From Streptomyces sp. SAI-127 (GTDB taxonomy: Bacteria; Actinomycetota; Actinomycetes; Streptomycetales; Streptomycetaceae), in NCBI RefSeq assembly GCF_029894425.1, contig NZ_JARXYJ010000001.1, positions 434,001 to 498,000 of the forward strand: a stretch of 64,000 bases of DNA, read 5' to 3'. The notes under the pieces are model-generated. The model worked only from the letters and a program-made list of their open reading frames with translations. It did not search any database and was not told where the DNA came from. Made by a program: the position numbers and the translations under genes. Shown piece by piece: positions 1 through 8,851 of this stretch. Each line of letters begins with the position of its first letter. The stretch's first letter is position 1.

Positions 1-462
1 GAACGCCTCTTCGACGGCGCACAGTTGAGACTCCCGAGCCTGCGCGCGGCCGTACGGACCGCCCGGGCGGCGAGTTCCGGCGCACGGCCCGAGGAGGCGG
101 AGGTGCTGTGGTCGGCGGCGCGGGAACTGGCCGATCACTGGCAGGTACCGCTCTTCGCCCAGCTGCCGTCCGGCCGCCCCCAGGAAGGCTCTCCTGAGCG
201 TGACCGGCCCTCCGCAGCACCCTCGCCGACGGCTTCGGCACCCGACCTCGCGTCTCTGACCCGGCGCGAGCTGGAGGTGGCGAGGCTGGTCGGCACCGGG
301 AGACGTACCCGTGAGGTCGCCGAAACACTGCGGGTGAGCCCGCGCACGATCGAGGTCCATCTCTCGCGCGTCTACCGGAAACTGGAGATCGGTTCTCGGG
401 CGGAGCTGGCCAGACTGATGGCCGTACGTGTTTCTACTGATGCACGTACACAGACTTCCTGA
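1..462 (+). CDS. LuxR-type HTH transcriptional regulator, C-terminal part (5' end outside window)
   Basis: The reading frame is open from base 1, so the N-terminus lies outside the window; 153 residues are visible. The C-terminal third is a typical GerE/LuxR helix-turn-helix: it begins LTRRELEVARLVGTG, continues through REVAETLRVSPRTIEVHLSRVYRKLEI, and ends near the TGA. Members of this family bind DNA with this domain, usually as dimers, and receive the signal upstream. The visible segment before the HTH is helical and Ala/Arg rich, as in large LAL-type regulators, but the sensor class cannot be judged. The gene precedes a SARP gene on the same strand after 223 bases. The HTH call is firm; the overall size and ligand are unknown. 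Confidence 0.85.
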   Translation, partial: ERLFDGAQLRLPSLRAAVRTARAASSGARPEEAEVLWSAARELADHWQVPLFAQLPSGRPQEGSPERDRPSAAPSPTASAPDLASLTRRELEVARLVGTGRRTREVAETLRVSPRTIEVHLSRVYRKLEIGSRAELARLMAVRVSTDARTQTS

Positions 463-685
463 GAGGCTGAAATCAACTCCATGGGAACAGCGCAGGACCG
501 GTTCCCGAAATGGGCGAACCTGTAACCGGAGGACATATTACGGAAACTTTCGGCGGGCAATGCCGGCGTGCGCAACCGCCGTTTTCCAGTGACACACGAT
601 CACCGCACCATCCGCCTCGACGAACGCTCCGGCCCAGTGTCGCGCCGAGCGTTGTCGGGCCTCCCCCCACCAGGAAGGCAGCCTC

Positions 686-1453
686 ATGCGATTCGAGATC
701 CTGGGAAGCCTGCGCATCACCGACGGCCAGGACGTGTTCACGGTCACCGCTCCGAAAATGGAGTCCCTGCTCGCCGCCATGGTGGTGCGCGCCGGCGATG
801 TCGTCTCCACAGACCAGATGTGCACCGAGATCTGGGGTGAGGAGCCCCCACGCCGTGCCGTCGCCACGGTGCACGTCTACATCTCGCAGCTGCGCAAGGT
901 GCTCGGACGGGTGGACCGGGGCCGCAGTCCGATCGTGACCCGGTTCCCCGGCTATGTCCTGGAGCTCGGTGACGGCACCCTGGACGCTCACGAGTTCCAC
1001 CGGATGGCCCGGCAGGGCCGGGCCGCGTTCCGTGCCGGGCGGTATCAGGAGGCCTCCGCGGCCTGCCACCGGGCGCTCGCGCTGTGGCGCGGCACGGTAC
1101 TCGGTGAGCTGCGCGGCGGCCCCATCGTGAACGAGTTCGCGACCTGGGCCGAGGAAGCACGCCTGGAGTGCCTCGAGTTGGGCAACGAGGCGGACCTGAT
1201 GCTGGGGCGGCACCGCGAGTTGGTGGGGCCGCTGTACGCGCTGGTGAACAAGCATCCGCTGATCGAGGCGTTCCACCGGCAGCTGATGCTCGCCCTGTAC
1301 CGGTCCGACCGGCGGGCCGACGCCCTCCAGGCCTTTCGGCAGGTGCGTTCCCTGCTCGACCGCGAGTTGGGTATCGCACCGTGCCGTCCGTTGCACGAGC
1401 TGCACCAGCAGATCCTGACCGGCCAGGAGTCGAGAGTGCCGGCGGCGGCGTGA
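686..1453 (+). CDS. SARP-family transcriptional activator (OmpR-like winged helix plus BTAD)
   Basis: This 255-residue protein has the classic SARP layout: an OmpR/PhoB-type winged helix at about residues 1-95 (start MRFEILGSLRI, with the VATVHVYISQLRKVLG recognition region), then the bacterial transcriptional activation domain to the end. SARPs activate antibiotic gene clusters by binding heptameric repeats near the -35 box. The length is that of a small SARP (RedD/ActII-ORF4 class), without the ATPase of AfsR. The start is supported by AGGAAGG 8 bases upstream. It lies beside two LLM oxidoreductases, a flavin reductase and a drug exporter, so a role in secondary metabolism is plausible but inferred. 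Confidence 0.92.
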   Translation: MRFEILGSLRITDGQDVFTVTAPKMESLLAAMVVRAGDVVSTDQMCTEIWGEEPPRRAVATVHVYISQLRKVLGRVDRGRSPIVTRFPGYVLELGDGTLDAHEFHRMARQGRAAFRAGRYQEASAACHRALALWRGTVLGELRGGPIVNEFATWAEEARLECLELGNEADLMLGRHRELVGPLYALVNKHPLIEAFHRQLMLALYRSDRRADALQAFRQVRSLLDRELGIAPCRPLHELHQQILTGQESRVPAAA

Positions 1454-1548
1454 ATCGCCGGGGCGGCGGGCCTTCCGGCGGGACGCCTGCCGACCGCCCG
1501 GGTCGGTTCGGCCGGGTCGGTCACGGTCCGGGGGCTCCGGCGAGCCGT

Positions 1549-1585
1549 GGGGCGCCGGGTGCTGGTCCTCCGCACCCGGCGCCCC
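1549..1585. terminator. Bidirectional hairpin terminator between convergent genes
   Basis: A perfect 13-bp inverted repeat (GGGGCGCCGGGTG and its complement) with an 11-base loop lies between the SARP stop (1453) and the LLM stop (1601), which are convergent. There is no strong U-tract, as is usual in Streptomyces. Confidence 0.7.
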
Positions 1586-1600
1586 GTCCATCCCGCGTCC

Positions 1601-2503
1601 TCACTCCGCCGAGACGAGCTCCAGCAGGTTCCCGGCCAGGTCGAGGGTGTGGTCGACCGTGCCGGCCACGAAGGTGAAGTCGACGAAGACCTCGGAAGCC
1701 GGCAGCACCGAGCGCATCTTCAGCACCTCCTCGGCGACCACCGTGACCGGCGTGCCGGAGGCCACGTTGACCCGCAGGATCACCCCGATCCCGTCCGGAT
1801 CCCTCCCGGCGTCCTCGGCGGCATGCCGGATGGTCGCCCACCCCTCGGTGAGCTGCTTCGCCGGAAAGGCCTCCGGGGCCCACCACACCGGCATCCAGCC
1901 GTCGGCCCGCGCCCCGATCCGCCGCAGCGCCCGCGGCCCGAACGCGCCGAGATAGATGGGCGGATGCGGTCGTTGCACCGGCTTGAGGCCGACGTGGCCT
2001 GCCGGGATCGTGAACAACGGGCCCCGGTGCTCCACGGGGTCGGTCGTCCACCAGGCCACGAGCACGTCCAGCAGTTCGTCCAGCCGCGCTCCACGCCCCT
2101 CGAACGGCACCCCCGCGGCCTGGTACTCCTCGGGCGACCAGCCGCTCCCGAACCCGGCGACGAGCCGGCCGGCGCTGGCCACGTCGATTGCGGCCAGGGC
2201 GCGCGCCAGCAGGGCGGGCGGGTACCACGGCGCGTTGATGCCGCTGCTGCCCAGCCGGACCTCGCCGGTGGCCGCCGCCGCGACCGCCAGTGCCGTCAAC
2301 GGGTCGGCCGCCACCCGGAATTCGTCCGGAATGAAACGGGAACCGGGCGAATAACCGACCGCCGGATCCACCGGGGTCAACAGTCGGTCGCCGACCCAGA
2401 GGCTGCTCGCGCCAAGTTTCTCCGCCTCGGCGGCGAACCGGGCGATGCCGTTCACCTCATTGGCCGCCGGACCGAATGTCGGAAGACCGAAGCCCAGACG
2501 CAT
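1601..2503 (-). CDS. LLM-class (luciferase-like) oxidoreductase, probably F420-dependent
   Basis: This 300-residue TIM-barrel protein starts MRLGFGLPTFGP and has the features of the F420-dependent LLM group: an early ASSLWVGDRLL strand, the GRLVAGFGSGWSPEEY segment, and HPPIYLGAFGPRALRRIG towards the C-terminus. The family oxidises or hydroxylates small molecules using F420 or reduced flavin; the substrate here is unknown. An upstream in-frame ATG at 2659 would add 52 residues unlike the family, so the ATG at 2503 was chosen. It is divergent from a second LLM gene, with 241 bases between them. It ends convergently with the SARP. Confidence 0.87.
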   Translation of the reverse strand: MRLGFGLPTFGPAANEVNGIARFAAEAEKLGASSLWVGDRLLTPVDPAVGYSPGSRFIPDEFRVAADPLTALAVAAAATGEVRLGSSGINAPWYPPALLARALAAIDVASAGRLVAGFGSGWSPEEYQAAGVPFEGRGARLDELLDVLVAWWTTDPVEHRGPLFTIPAGHVGLKPVQRPHPPIYLGAFGPRALRRIGARADGWMPVWWAPEAFPAKQLTEGWATIRHAAEDAGRDPDGIGVILRVNVASGTPVTVVAEEVLKMRSVLPASEVFVDFTFVAGTVDHTLDLAGNLLELVSAE

Positions 2504-2744
2504 ATGTCCGCTCCACCCGCTCTGGAATGTCATCAGCAAGGAAAGTGCAAGAACGCACCGGAATCTCTTCCAGCGACTTTCACCTACGTTAGGGGGGCGC
2601 ATAGCGGGGCTCCAGAGCGCGTTGGTCCCGCTACCACCGGCACTGGTGGTGCCGCCCATAGGAGAAACCGACTCCCCCCTGTCTGGCCGGTCGGCCCATA
2701 TATTCGTTCAGGCGGCGAACCAGCCATGACAGACAGGGGATTTG

Positions 2745-3908
2745 ATGTATCCGGAACGACTCAAATTCGGCGCGTTTCTGGCACCGTTCCATCCGCTCGG
2801 CGAGGATCCCACCCTGCAGTTCGAGCGGGATCTCGAACTGATCGAGCTGTTCGACCGGCTCAACTACGACGAATTCTGGATCGGCGAACACCACTCGCTG
2901 GGCTGGAACAGCATCGGCGTCCCCGAGTTGTTCGTGGCCGTCGCCGCCGAGCGGACGCGCCAGATCAAACTGGCCACCGGCGTGATGACACTGCCGTATC
3001 ACCATCCCTTCATGGTGGCCACCCGGGCCATGCATCTCGACCATCTGACCCGGGGCCGCTTCATCCTCGGCGTCGGGGCGGGAAGCAGCCCGGTGGACGC
3101 CCATATGCTCGGCCGCGAGTGGGGGGACATGCGCCGCATGTTCGGCGAGTCCCTGGAGGCGGTCGTGGAACTGCTCCACGGCGACCAGCCGGTCACCAGG
3201 AAGACACCGTGGTTCACCCTGCAGGACGCCAAACTCCAGCTCGCGCCGTACCGGGCGGGCAAGATAGAGATCGCGGCCGCGAGCGTCGCCTCGCCCCACA
3301 GCGTGCGGCTGTCCGGTCGACTCGGCATCAGCACCGTCTCGTTCGGCGTGTCCCGGCCCGGCCACCGGCCTCCGGACATGCAGACGCAGTGGCGGTACGC
3401 CGAGGAGGCCGCCGCGGAGCACGGCAGGACGGTGGACCGCTCGAACTGGCGCATCACGCTGCCGATCCATGTCGCCGAGACCCGTGCGCAGGCCATCGAC
3501 GACGTCCGCGCCGGTTACCAGAGGTGGGCCCACGAGTACTGGGGTGACCTGCGCGGCCTCGACGTGAGCATTCCCGGCGTCGAACCGGAGAACGCGATCG
3601 AGGCCGCGATCGAGGCCGGCAGCGCGATCGTGGGCTCGGTCGACGACTGCGTGGCGGGCATCCGGCGCATGCAGGAGGAGACCGGCGGTTTCGGCACCCT
3701 GCTGGTGTACCTCCAGGACTGGGCCGATCCGGAGCGGACCAGGCGCAGTTATGACCTGCTGGCACGCTATGTGGCTCCCCACTTCACCGGTTCGGCGCGC
3801 CCGCTGGCCGAGTCCGCGCGGTGGTATCAGGAGAACCGCGACCTGTTCGGCGGCAAGCTCACCCTCCCCGATCACGGAGCACGGCCGCGCGGCGCGGCCG
3901 CCGGGTGA
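2745..3908 (+). CDS. LLM-class flavin-dependent monooxygenase (limonene-monooxygenase-like)
   Basis: The 387-residue protein starts MYPERLKFGAFLAPFHP and has DEFWIGEHHSLGW and RFILGVGAGSSPVDAHMLG, typical of bacterial-luciferase-like monooxygenases of the limonene 1,2-monooxygenase subgroup. These use FMNH2 supplied by a separate reductase; a flavin reductase gene occurs at 8279. The ATG at 2745 follows AGGGGA by 4 bases; a TTG one codon earlier is less likely. The protein is longer than the divergent LLM at 1601-2503 and belongs to a different subfamily, so this is not a simple tandem copy. The substrate is unknown. Confidence 0.88.
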   Translation: MYPERLKFGAFLAPFHPLGEDPTLQFERDLELIELFDRLNYDEFWIGEHHSLGWNSIGVPELFVAVAAERTRQIKLATGVMTLPYHHPFMVATRAMHLDHLTRGRFILGVGAGSSPVDAHMLGREWGDMRRMFGESLEAVVELLHGDQPVTRKTPWFTLQDAKLQLAPYRAGKIEIAAASVASPHSVRLSGRLGISTVSFGVSRPGHRPPDMQTQWRYAEEAAAEHGRTVDRSNWRITLPIHVAETRAQAIDDVRAGYQRWAHEYWGDLRGLDVSIPGVEPENAIEAAIEAGSAIVGSVDDCVAGIRRMQEETGGFGTLLVYLQDWADPERTRRSYDLLARYVAPHFTGSARPLAESARWYQENRDLFGGKLTLPDHGARPRGAAAG

Positions 3909-3920
3909 GCGATCGTCCTC

Positions 3921-3973
3921 CAGCGCCGCTGCCGCACCGGGTGATGTCCGGCACCGGTGCGGCAGCGGCGCTG
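3921..3973. terminator. Strong bidirectional terminator hairpin
   Basis: A perfect 20-bp inverted repeat (CAGCGCCGCTGCCGCACCGG and its complement, 13-base loop) separates the convergent ends of the LLM gene (stop 3908) and the MFS gene (stop 4004). Confidence 0.9.
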
Positions 3974-4003
3974 CGCGCGGCTCTTCCCACTGCCGGCGGG
4001 CGG

Positions 4004-5431
4004 TCAGGCCGCGGCGACGGCGGCCTCGCGGTGTTCCGTACGGGCGATCAGCAGCCAGGCGCCCGCCGCGGCGGCGAGATACGCGACGCCGATCGCGGCG
4101 AAGCACAGCGCCGCCCCGCGGTTCCAGTCCGAGGTGGCGCCGAGTACGACGCTCATCGCGGCGATGCCCACGAGGGTGCCGATCTGCCGGTTGGCGTTGA
4201 GCACGGATCCGGCCGCGTTCGCGTGCTCGGGGCCGGCGGCGTCCACCAGAGCGGCTGTCATCCCCGGGGAGATGATGCCCGCGCCGATGTTGGCGAGGCC
4301 CACGGCCACCGCCAGCACCCAGTAGGGCGTGGCCGAGGACACCTCGACCATGGTCAGCGAGGCGATCCCGGCGACCAGCAGGAAGACCGTCAGCAGTGCC
4401 CCGTTGGAGAAACGGGCGGAGATGCGCGAGTACACGACGTTGGCCAGCGGGAACCAGATCGTCATCGGCAGCAGTTCGAGTCCGGCCTGGAACGGGGAGG
4501 CACCGCGGGCGTGCTGGAGGTACAGGCTCAACATGAACATGCTGCCGTACAGCGCGAGGTTGAAGAGGAATCCCACCAGGTTGGCACCGGCGAAGCTCGG
4601 CCGGCCGAACAAGCTCCACGGCATTACCAGGTTGTCGGCGCGACGTTCGCGCACCAGCAGCGAAACGGCGGCGACCACCAGCACGACGTACGAGATCACC
4701 ATCCCGCCGGCCCCCCAGCCGAGCCTCGGTCCCTCGATGAGGGCGAAGCTCAGGGCCGCGAGTGCCACGATCCACAGGACATGGCCGGGTACCGCCAGCT
4801 TGGTGGCCCGCGTCTCGGACGCGTCGATGAAGCGCCTGGTCAGCAGGATGCCGATGATGCCGATGGGCAGGTTCAGGACGAAGATGCTCTGCCAGCCGAA
4901 CGCGCTGACCAGAAGACCGCCCACGGTCGGGCCCAGGCCCGCCGAGGTGGCCACGATCGCCGACCACAGGCCCAGCATCCGGGTGCGCTGCCGCTTCTCC
5001 GGGAACGAGAACACCAGCAGGGACAGCGAACTCGGCATGAAGAGCGCGGCCCCCACGCCCTGCAGGAGCCGCGCGACGATCAGCACGACCGCGTTCGGCG
5101 CGAGCGCGCAGCCGAGGGAGGCCACGAAGAAGACGGCCATGCCCCACAGATAGACGTTCTTGGCGCCCAGGCGGTTCGCCAGGCCGCCGGCGAGCAGCAG
5201 CAGCGAACTGAAGACCAGGACGTACCCGTCCACGATCCAGGTCAGCTCCGGCAGCGAGGCGTGCAACTGCTCCTGGATCGCCGAGCCGGCGACGTTGACG
5301 ACGGTCACGTCCAGGGCGGCCATGACGAAGCCGGTGGCGAGGGCGGTCAGCCGCAGTCCGGGGGGCACCTCCCGCCGGGCCGGTGTCACCTCACCGGGCA
5401 ACGGCACTGCTTGGGACTCAGCACGGGGCAT
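4004..5431 (-). CDS. DHA2-type MFS multidrug exporter
   Basis: The 475-residue polytopic membrane protein resembles 14-helix proton antiporters of the EmrB/QacA (DHA2) group. Helix 1 carries MAALDVTVVNVAGSAIQEQL, the usual motif D1 region, followed by WIVDGYVLVFSSLLLLAGGL; the loop after helix 2 carries the motif A variant LANRLGAKNVY. RLLQGVGAALFMPSSLSLL is also present. It likely exports a toxic compound or metabolite. The start follows GGAGGAG by 7 bases. It is divergent from an ArsR-like gene across a region rich in palindromes, so repression by that ArsR is very likely. Confidence 0.93.
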   Translation of the reverse strand: MPRAESQAVPLPGEVTPARREVPPGLRLTALATGFVMAALDVTVVNVAGSAIQEQLHASLPELTWIVDGYVLVFSSLLLLAGGLANRLGAKNVYLWGMAVFFVASLGCALAPNAVVLIVARLLQGVGAALFMPSSLSLLVFSFPEKRQRTRMLGLWSAIVATSAGLGPTVGGLLVSAFGWQSIFVLNLPIGIIGILLTRRFIDASETRATKLAVPGHVLWIVALAALSFALIEGPRLGWGAGGMVISYVVLVVAAVSLLVRERRADNLVMPWSLFGRPSFAGANLVGFLFNLALYGSMFMLSLYLQHARGASPFQAGLELLPMTIWFPLANVVYSRISARFSNGALLTVFLLVAGIASLTMVEVSSATPYWVLAVAVGLANIGAGIISPGMTAALVDAAGPEHANAAGSVLNANRQIGTLVGIAAMSVVLGATSDWNRGAALCFAAIGVAYLAAAAGAWLLIARTEHREAAVAAA

Positions 5432-5536
5432 CGTTCTCTCCTCCGGGAGGGCTCACTGGGGCGAAGAACGACCGCAGACCACCGAAGACCGCGGCCAGGG
5501 ATCTCTCCCCGTGTCCATTGAAACCACTATGACGAT

Positions 5537-5569
5537 GACGGTCAAATTTGATGACCGTCGTCATATGAC
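5537..5569. promoter_or_regulatory. Operator region between MFS and ArsR genes
   Basis: A perfect inverted repeat, GACGGTCA-N7-TGACCGTC (5537-5559), abuts the 10-bp palindrome GTCATATGAC (5560-5569). Related TGACG/CGTCA half-sites flank both. The placement in the short divergent promoter region fits autoregulation by the ArsR protein; the link is inferred. Confidence 0.75.
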
Positions 5570-5620
5570 CGCCGTCGTACGATGAAGGCGTCATACCGGA
5601 ACGCAAGGAGGCCGAGTCAC

Positions 5621-5959
5621 GTGACCGCACCGACCACCGAGCGCATCACCGATCACCTCGCCGCCGAGGACATAGCGCTCCAAGGCGTGCTGGAGGCACT
5701 GGCCGACCCGGTGCGGCGCAGCATCGTGCGCCAACTCGCCGACTCGGAGCGGAACATGGCGTGCGGGACCTTCGACATCAACGTCACACGCTCCACCAGC
5801 ACCCATCACTTCAAGGTGCTGCGAAGGGCGGGAATCCTCAGGCAGCAGTACGAGGGCACGGTCAAGACGAACTCCCTGCGCCGCGCCGACCTGGAGCGCG
5901 CCTTCCCCGGGCTGCTCGACGCGATCATCGAGGCGGCCCGGCGCGAGGCGAAGCAGTGA
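5621..5959 (+). CDS. ArsR/HTH_20-family transcriptional repressor
   Basis: The 112-residue winged-helix protein contains VLEALADPVRRSIVRQLADS followed by a recognition helix in RSTSTHHFKVLRRAGILRQQ and a wing. This is the usual ArsR small-regulator plan, with no CxC metal-binding motif in the alpha-3 helix (one lone Cys in MACGTF), so a metal sensor is unlikely. The GTG at 5621 follows AAGGAG by 10 bases; an upstream ATG at 5582 lies inside the operator zone and is rejected. It is divergent from the DHA2 exporter and probably represses it until a ligand binds. Confidence 0.88.
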   Translation: MTAPTTERITDHLAAEDIALQGVLEALADPVRRSIVRQLADSERNMACGTFDINVTRSTSTHHFKVLRRAGILRQQYEGTVKTNSLRRADLERAFPGLLDAIIEAARREAKQ

Positions 5960-5995
5960 CTGAACATCCGGCGGATGCCCAGGCCGTGCCGGAGC

Positions 5996-6844
5996 TCACC
6001 CGGCCCGCTCGCCGTCGGTCGGGATGGGCATGTAGAGCATGAGCAACGGCTCGGACCTCTGGTGCAGCCCCATGACGACATGGTGGAAGGCGGCCCTGCG
6101 ACCGGGGGCGGGACGCACCTCCACGGTCGCGATCCCCGTGTCCCAGGTCTCGTGCCGCGCCCACATCCGCTCGAAGTCCGGACTCGCCGAGCACAGCCTT
6201 CTCGCCAGGCGTTCGAAGTTCGGATCGTCGAGAAAGCGCACGGCCTGGACCCGGAACTGACCGACGAGGCGGCTCGCCACGTCCGACCAGTGGGGATAGC
6301 GGCTCCTATAGCGGCCGTCGGTGAAGAACGACCAGAGGTAGTTGGAGTCCTTGTCCTGAACACCGAGCAGCGTGCGCGCGGGGCCGTTGCTCACCAGGAC
6401 GTTCCAGTACCGGTCGACCACGAAGGCCGGGGCCGGCTGCCACGCCTCGGTGGCGAGCCGGAGCCGGGACAGCTCCTCCGCGGTGACCTCCTGGCGGGCG
6501 GCCGGCGGGTTGACTCCGGCCAGCAGGTACAGGTGCGCGCGCTCGGTGCGATCCAGGCTGAGCGCCTTGCTGACCGCGTCGAGCACGTCCTCGGACACCT
6601 TGATGTCCCGGCCCTGCTCGAGCCACGTGTACCAGGAGGCGCTCACCCCGGCCAGTACGGCGACCTCCTCGCGCCGCAGCCCCGGCGTGTTCCTGCGCCC
6701 GGCCACCGTCAGCCCGACGTCCCGGGGCGAGAGCCGGGCCCTGCGTGACCTGAGAAAGTGGCGCAGAGCGGCCCGCCGCTCTCTGTCGGCGCCCTTGTTG
6801 TCCCTGGTCTCCTCCTGAGCCGGAGCGACACTGTCGACCTTCAT
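5996..6844 (-). CDS. MmyB-like helix-turn-helix transcriptional regulator
   Basis: The 282-residue protein begins with an XRE-type HTH (about residues 30-100: GLRREEVAVLAGVSASWYTWLEQGRD). A PAS-like MmyB ligand-binding domain follows (AFVVDRYWNVLVSNGPARTLLG onward). MmyB in the methylenomycin cluster activates biosynthesis, and many streptomycete homologues neighbour an oxidoreductase gene that they control. Here an MDR oxidoreductase lies just upstream on the same strand. The start is ATG 6844 after AAGGG; a GTG three codons upstream is possible. Its 3' end is convergent with the ArsR gene, 36 bases away. Confidence 0.9.
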   Translation of the reverse strand: MKVDSVAPAQEETRDNKGADRERRAALRHFLRSRRARLSPRDVGLTVAGRRNTPGLRREEVAVLAGVSASWYTWLEQGRDIKVSEDVLDAVSKALSLDRTERAHLYLLAGVNPPAARQEVTAEELSRLRLATEAWQPAPAFVVDRYWNVLVSNGPARTLLGVQDKDSNYLWSFFTDGRYRSRYPHWSDVASRLVGQFRVQAVRFLDDPNFERLARRLCSASPDFERMWARHETWDTGIATVEVRPAPGRRAAFHHVVMGLHQRSEPLLMLYMPIPTDGERAG

Positions 6845-6896
6845 GCAAGCCACCCTTCACACACGTAGAAGCAGTCCAGGTCACCGACAACGGCTG

Positions 6897-7841
6897 TCAG
6901 AAGGCCAGGATCAGACGCCCCCGGACGCCCCCGGCCTCCAGTCGCCGGTGCGCCTCGAAGGCCCTCTCGGGAGCGAGCACGTCGGCGGTGCGCAGGGTCA
7001 GCACACCCTTCTCCGCCAGCGCGGCCAGCTCCTCCAGGGCGGACCGCTTGGCAGGGTGCCCCGGAACCTGCACCGCGTGGATGGTGATGTCACGTTCCGA
7101 AGCGAGCTCGTAGGGGCGGCACTTGGCGAACCCTCCGCCGTCCTTGACCACTCCCAAGGCGTCGGCACCGATGACAGCCGCGTCGACGATCGCGTCGGCA
7201 CCCTCGGGAACCGCGGCGCGATACGCCCCGGCGAGATCGGCGGTGGCGGTGGCGCGCGGCACGACCAGATCCGCACCGAGCCCGCGGACCAGGTCACGGT
7301 CCCCCACGGCGGCATCGGCGACCACCCGCAACCCACGGTGCTTGGCGAGCTGCACCACATAGCCGCCCAGCGCGCCCGCCGCTCCCGTGACGGCCAGCGT
7401 CGCCCCTGCCGGCAGGTCGAGGAGAGCGAGGGCCAGGTTCGCGGTGAGCCCGTTCATGGGCAGCCCGGCGACATCGCGGAGGTCGAGGCCCCGGGGCGCC
7501 GCGACGACCTGGTCGCGGGGCACCACGATGTACTCGGCCTGGGCTCCGCCACCGGCGTGGAAGGGGTTGACGAAGGCCATGACCGGCTCCCCGACCGCGA
7601 GGTCGACACCGTCACCGACCGCGTCGACGACTCCGGAGGCGTCCATACCGGGGGTGTACGGCGGCTGCTGTCCGGCCAGGGCGGCAGCCAGTGCCCCCGA
7701 ACGCAGCAGCAGGTCGGTGGGGTTGACCCCGGCGGCGGTGACCCGGATACGGACCTGCGCCGCCCTGGGTACGGGCATCGGACGGTCGACGACCTTCAGC
7801 ACTTCGGGTTCGCCGAACTCTTCTATTCCGACAGCGCGCAT
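6897..7841 (-). CDS. Medium-chain (quinone oxidoreductase-like) NADP-dependent oxidoreductase
   Basis: The 314-residue protein starts MRAVGIEEFGEPEVLKVVD, the usual zeta-crystallin/quinone oxidoreductase N-terminus, has the GroES-like fold to about residue 120, and then the Rossmann motif LAVTGAAGALGGYVVQLAK. The structural and catalytic zinc Cys/His sets of alcohol dehydrogenases are absent, so a zinc-free quinone or enone reductase is expected. An upstream ATG at 7958 would add a Pro/Arg-rich tail unlike the family. The gene lies 52 bases upstream of the MmyB-like gene on the same strand, suggesting a shared transcript or regulator-target pair. Confidence 0.88.
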   Translation of the reverse strand: MRAVGIEEFGEPEVLKVVDRPMPVPRAAQVRIRVTAAGVNPTDLLLRSGALAAALAGQQPPYTPGMDASGVVDAVGDGVDLAVGEPVMAFVNPFHAGGGAQAEYIVVPRDQVVAAPRGLDLRDVAGLPMNGLTANLALALLDLPAGATLAVTGAAGALGGYVVQLAKHRGLRVVADAAVGDRDLVRGLGADLVVPRATATADLAGAYRAAVPEGADAIVDAAVIGADALGVVKDGGGFAKCRPYELASERDITIHAVQVPGHPAKRSALEELAALAEKGVLTLRTADVLAPERAFEAHRRLEAGGVRGRLILAF

Positions 7842-8278
7842 GAGGCGGGGTTCCTTTCGCGGATCGAACCAAGGGTTCGTGAGAGGGGGCGCACCAGGCC
7901 AGCGATCCGGTGGAGGGCGGCGGGTGGAGGGCGGCGGTCGCAGGGCCGCGGTCTCCACGGATCAGGGTCTCTGTGCGAACCGGAACGCGGCGAGAGGGGG
8001 CAGCCGCGTCACGGCCCTGCGACGGAGACCCCAACTGGGCCTGGTCAACCCGGACATGAACACGATGATTCACCGGCAGGCGGAACCGAACCAGTTCGCA
8101 GATGTCATATTGGCAGCACCAATACGCACGAGGCGCGAGCGTGGTGGTGGCGCACCCAGGGGGACGGCTACCGGCACAGACTCGCCCTCTCCGCCCGCCG
8201 GATCAGCTCCTACGATTTTTCCGTGAGCGATCAACCGCCGTGCGTTTGTGCGGCGGCTACCTTCTCATGGGGAGAGCG

Positions 8279-8779
8279 ATGACGACTCGTGTGGATGCCT
8301 CGGTCTTCGACTCGGCGCACTTCCGCCGCGTACTCGGACATCTTCCGACCGGTGTGGTCGCCATCTCGGCGATCGACGGGGACGAGCCGGTCGGTCTGAC
8401 CGTGGGTTCCTTCGCGTCGGTGTCGCTGGAGCCGCCCATGGTCGGTTTCTTCCCCAGCGTGACCTCCACGAGCTGGCCACGTATCGAACGGGCCGGGTCC
8501 TTCGTGGCCAATGTGCTGGCGGAGCATCAGGCGGAGTTGTCCACGGCCTTCGCGACCAGTGGGGGCGACAAGTTCGGCCGCCTCGACTGGCGCCCGGGAG
8601 CCACCGGCGCCCCGGTGCTCGACGGCGTCGCCGCGTGGATCGAGTGCGAGGTGGCGGATGTCGTCCCGGCCGGCGACCACCTCTTCGTCCTGGGCCGGGT
8701 GCTCGACCTGGCGGTCGCCGGGGATCCCCGTCCGCTGGTCTTCTTCCAGGGGGACTACGCCAGACTCGCCGGCCGGTGA
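8279..8779 (+). CDS. Flavin reductase (HpaC/ActVB-like), FMN-binding split barrel
   Basis: The 166-residue protein has the short flavin reductase pattern: RRVLGHLPTGVVAISA at the N-terminus, GLTVGSFASVSLEPPMVGFF, then WIECEVADVV and a C-terminal FFQGDYARL. Such enzymes use NAD(P)H to reduce FMN or FAD and pass it to a partner monooxygenase. The LLM monooxygenase at 2745 is a credible partner. The ATG at 8279 follows GGGGAGAG closely; an ATG four codons earlier has no such site. The 3' side runs into an IS701 remnant, so the original downstream neighbour is gone. Confidence 0.92.
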   Translation: MTTRVDASVFDSAHFRRVLGHLPTGVVAISAIDGDEPVGLTVGSFASVSLEPPMVGFFPSVTSTSWPRIERAGSFVANVLAEHQAELSTAFATSGGDKFGRLDWRPGATGAPVLDGVAAWIECEVADVVPAGDHLFVLGRVLDLAVAGDPRPLVFFQGDYARLAGR

Positions 8780-8851
8780 GTCGCGGGGGTGGTCCGGCGG
8801 AGCGCCCGTGGACACGTGTGCACTCGGGATCCTCCGCACGCATGTCCACGG

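Noticed and set aside
2631..5147. 838-residue minus-strand open frame covering the LLM and MFS genes
   Set aside because: It is a GC-rich shadow frame: no family match, low-complexity Arg/Gly/Ala content, and real genes with domains lie in other frames.
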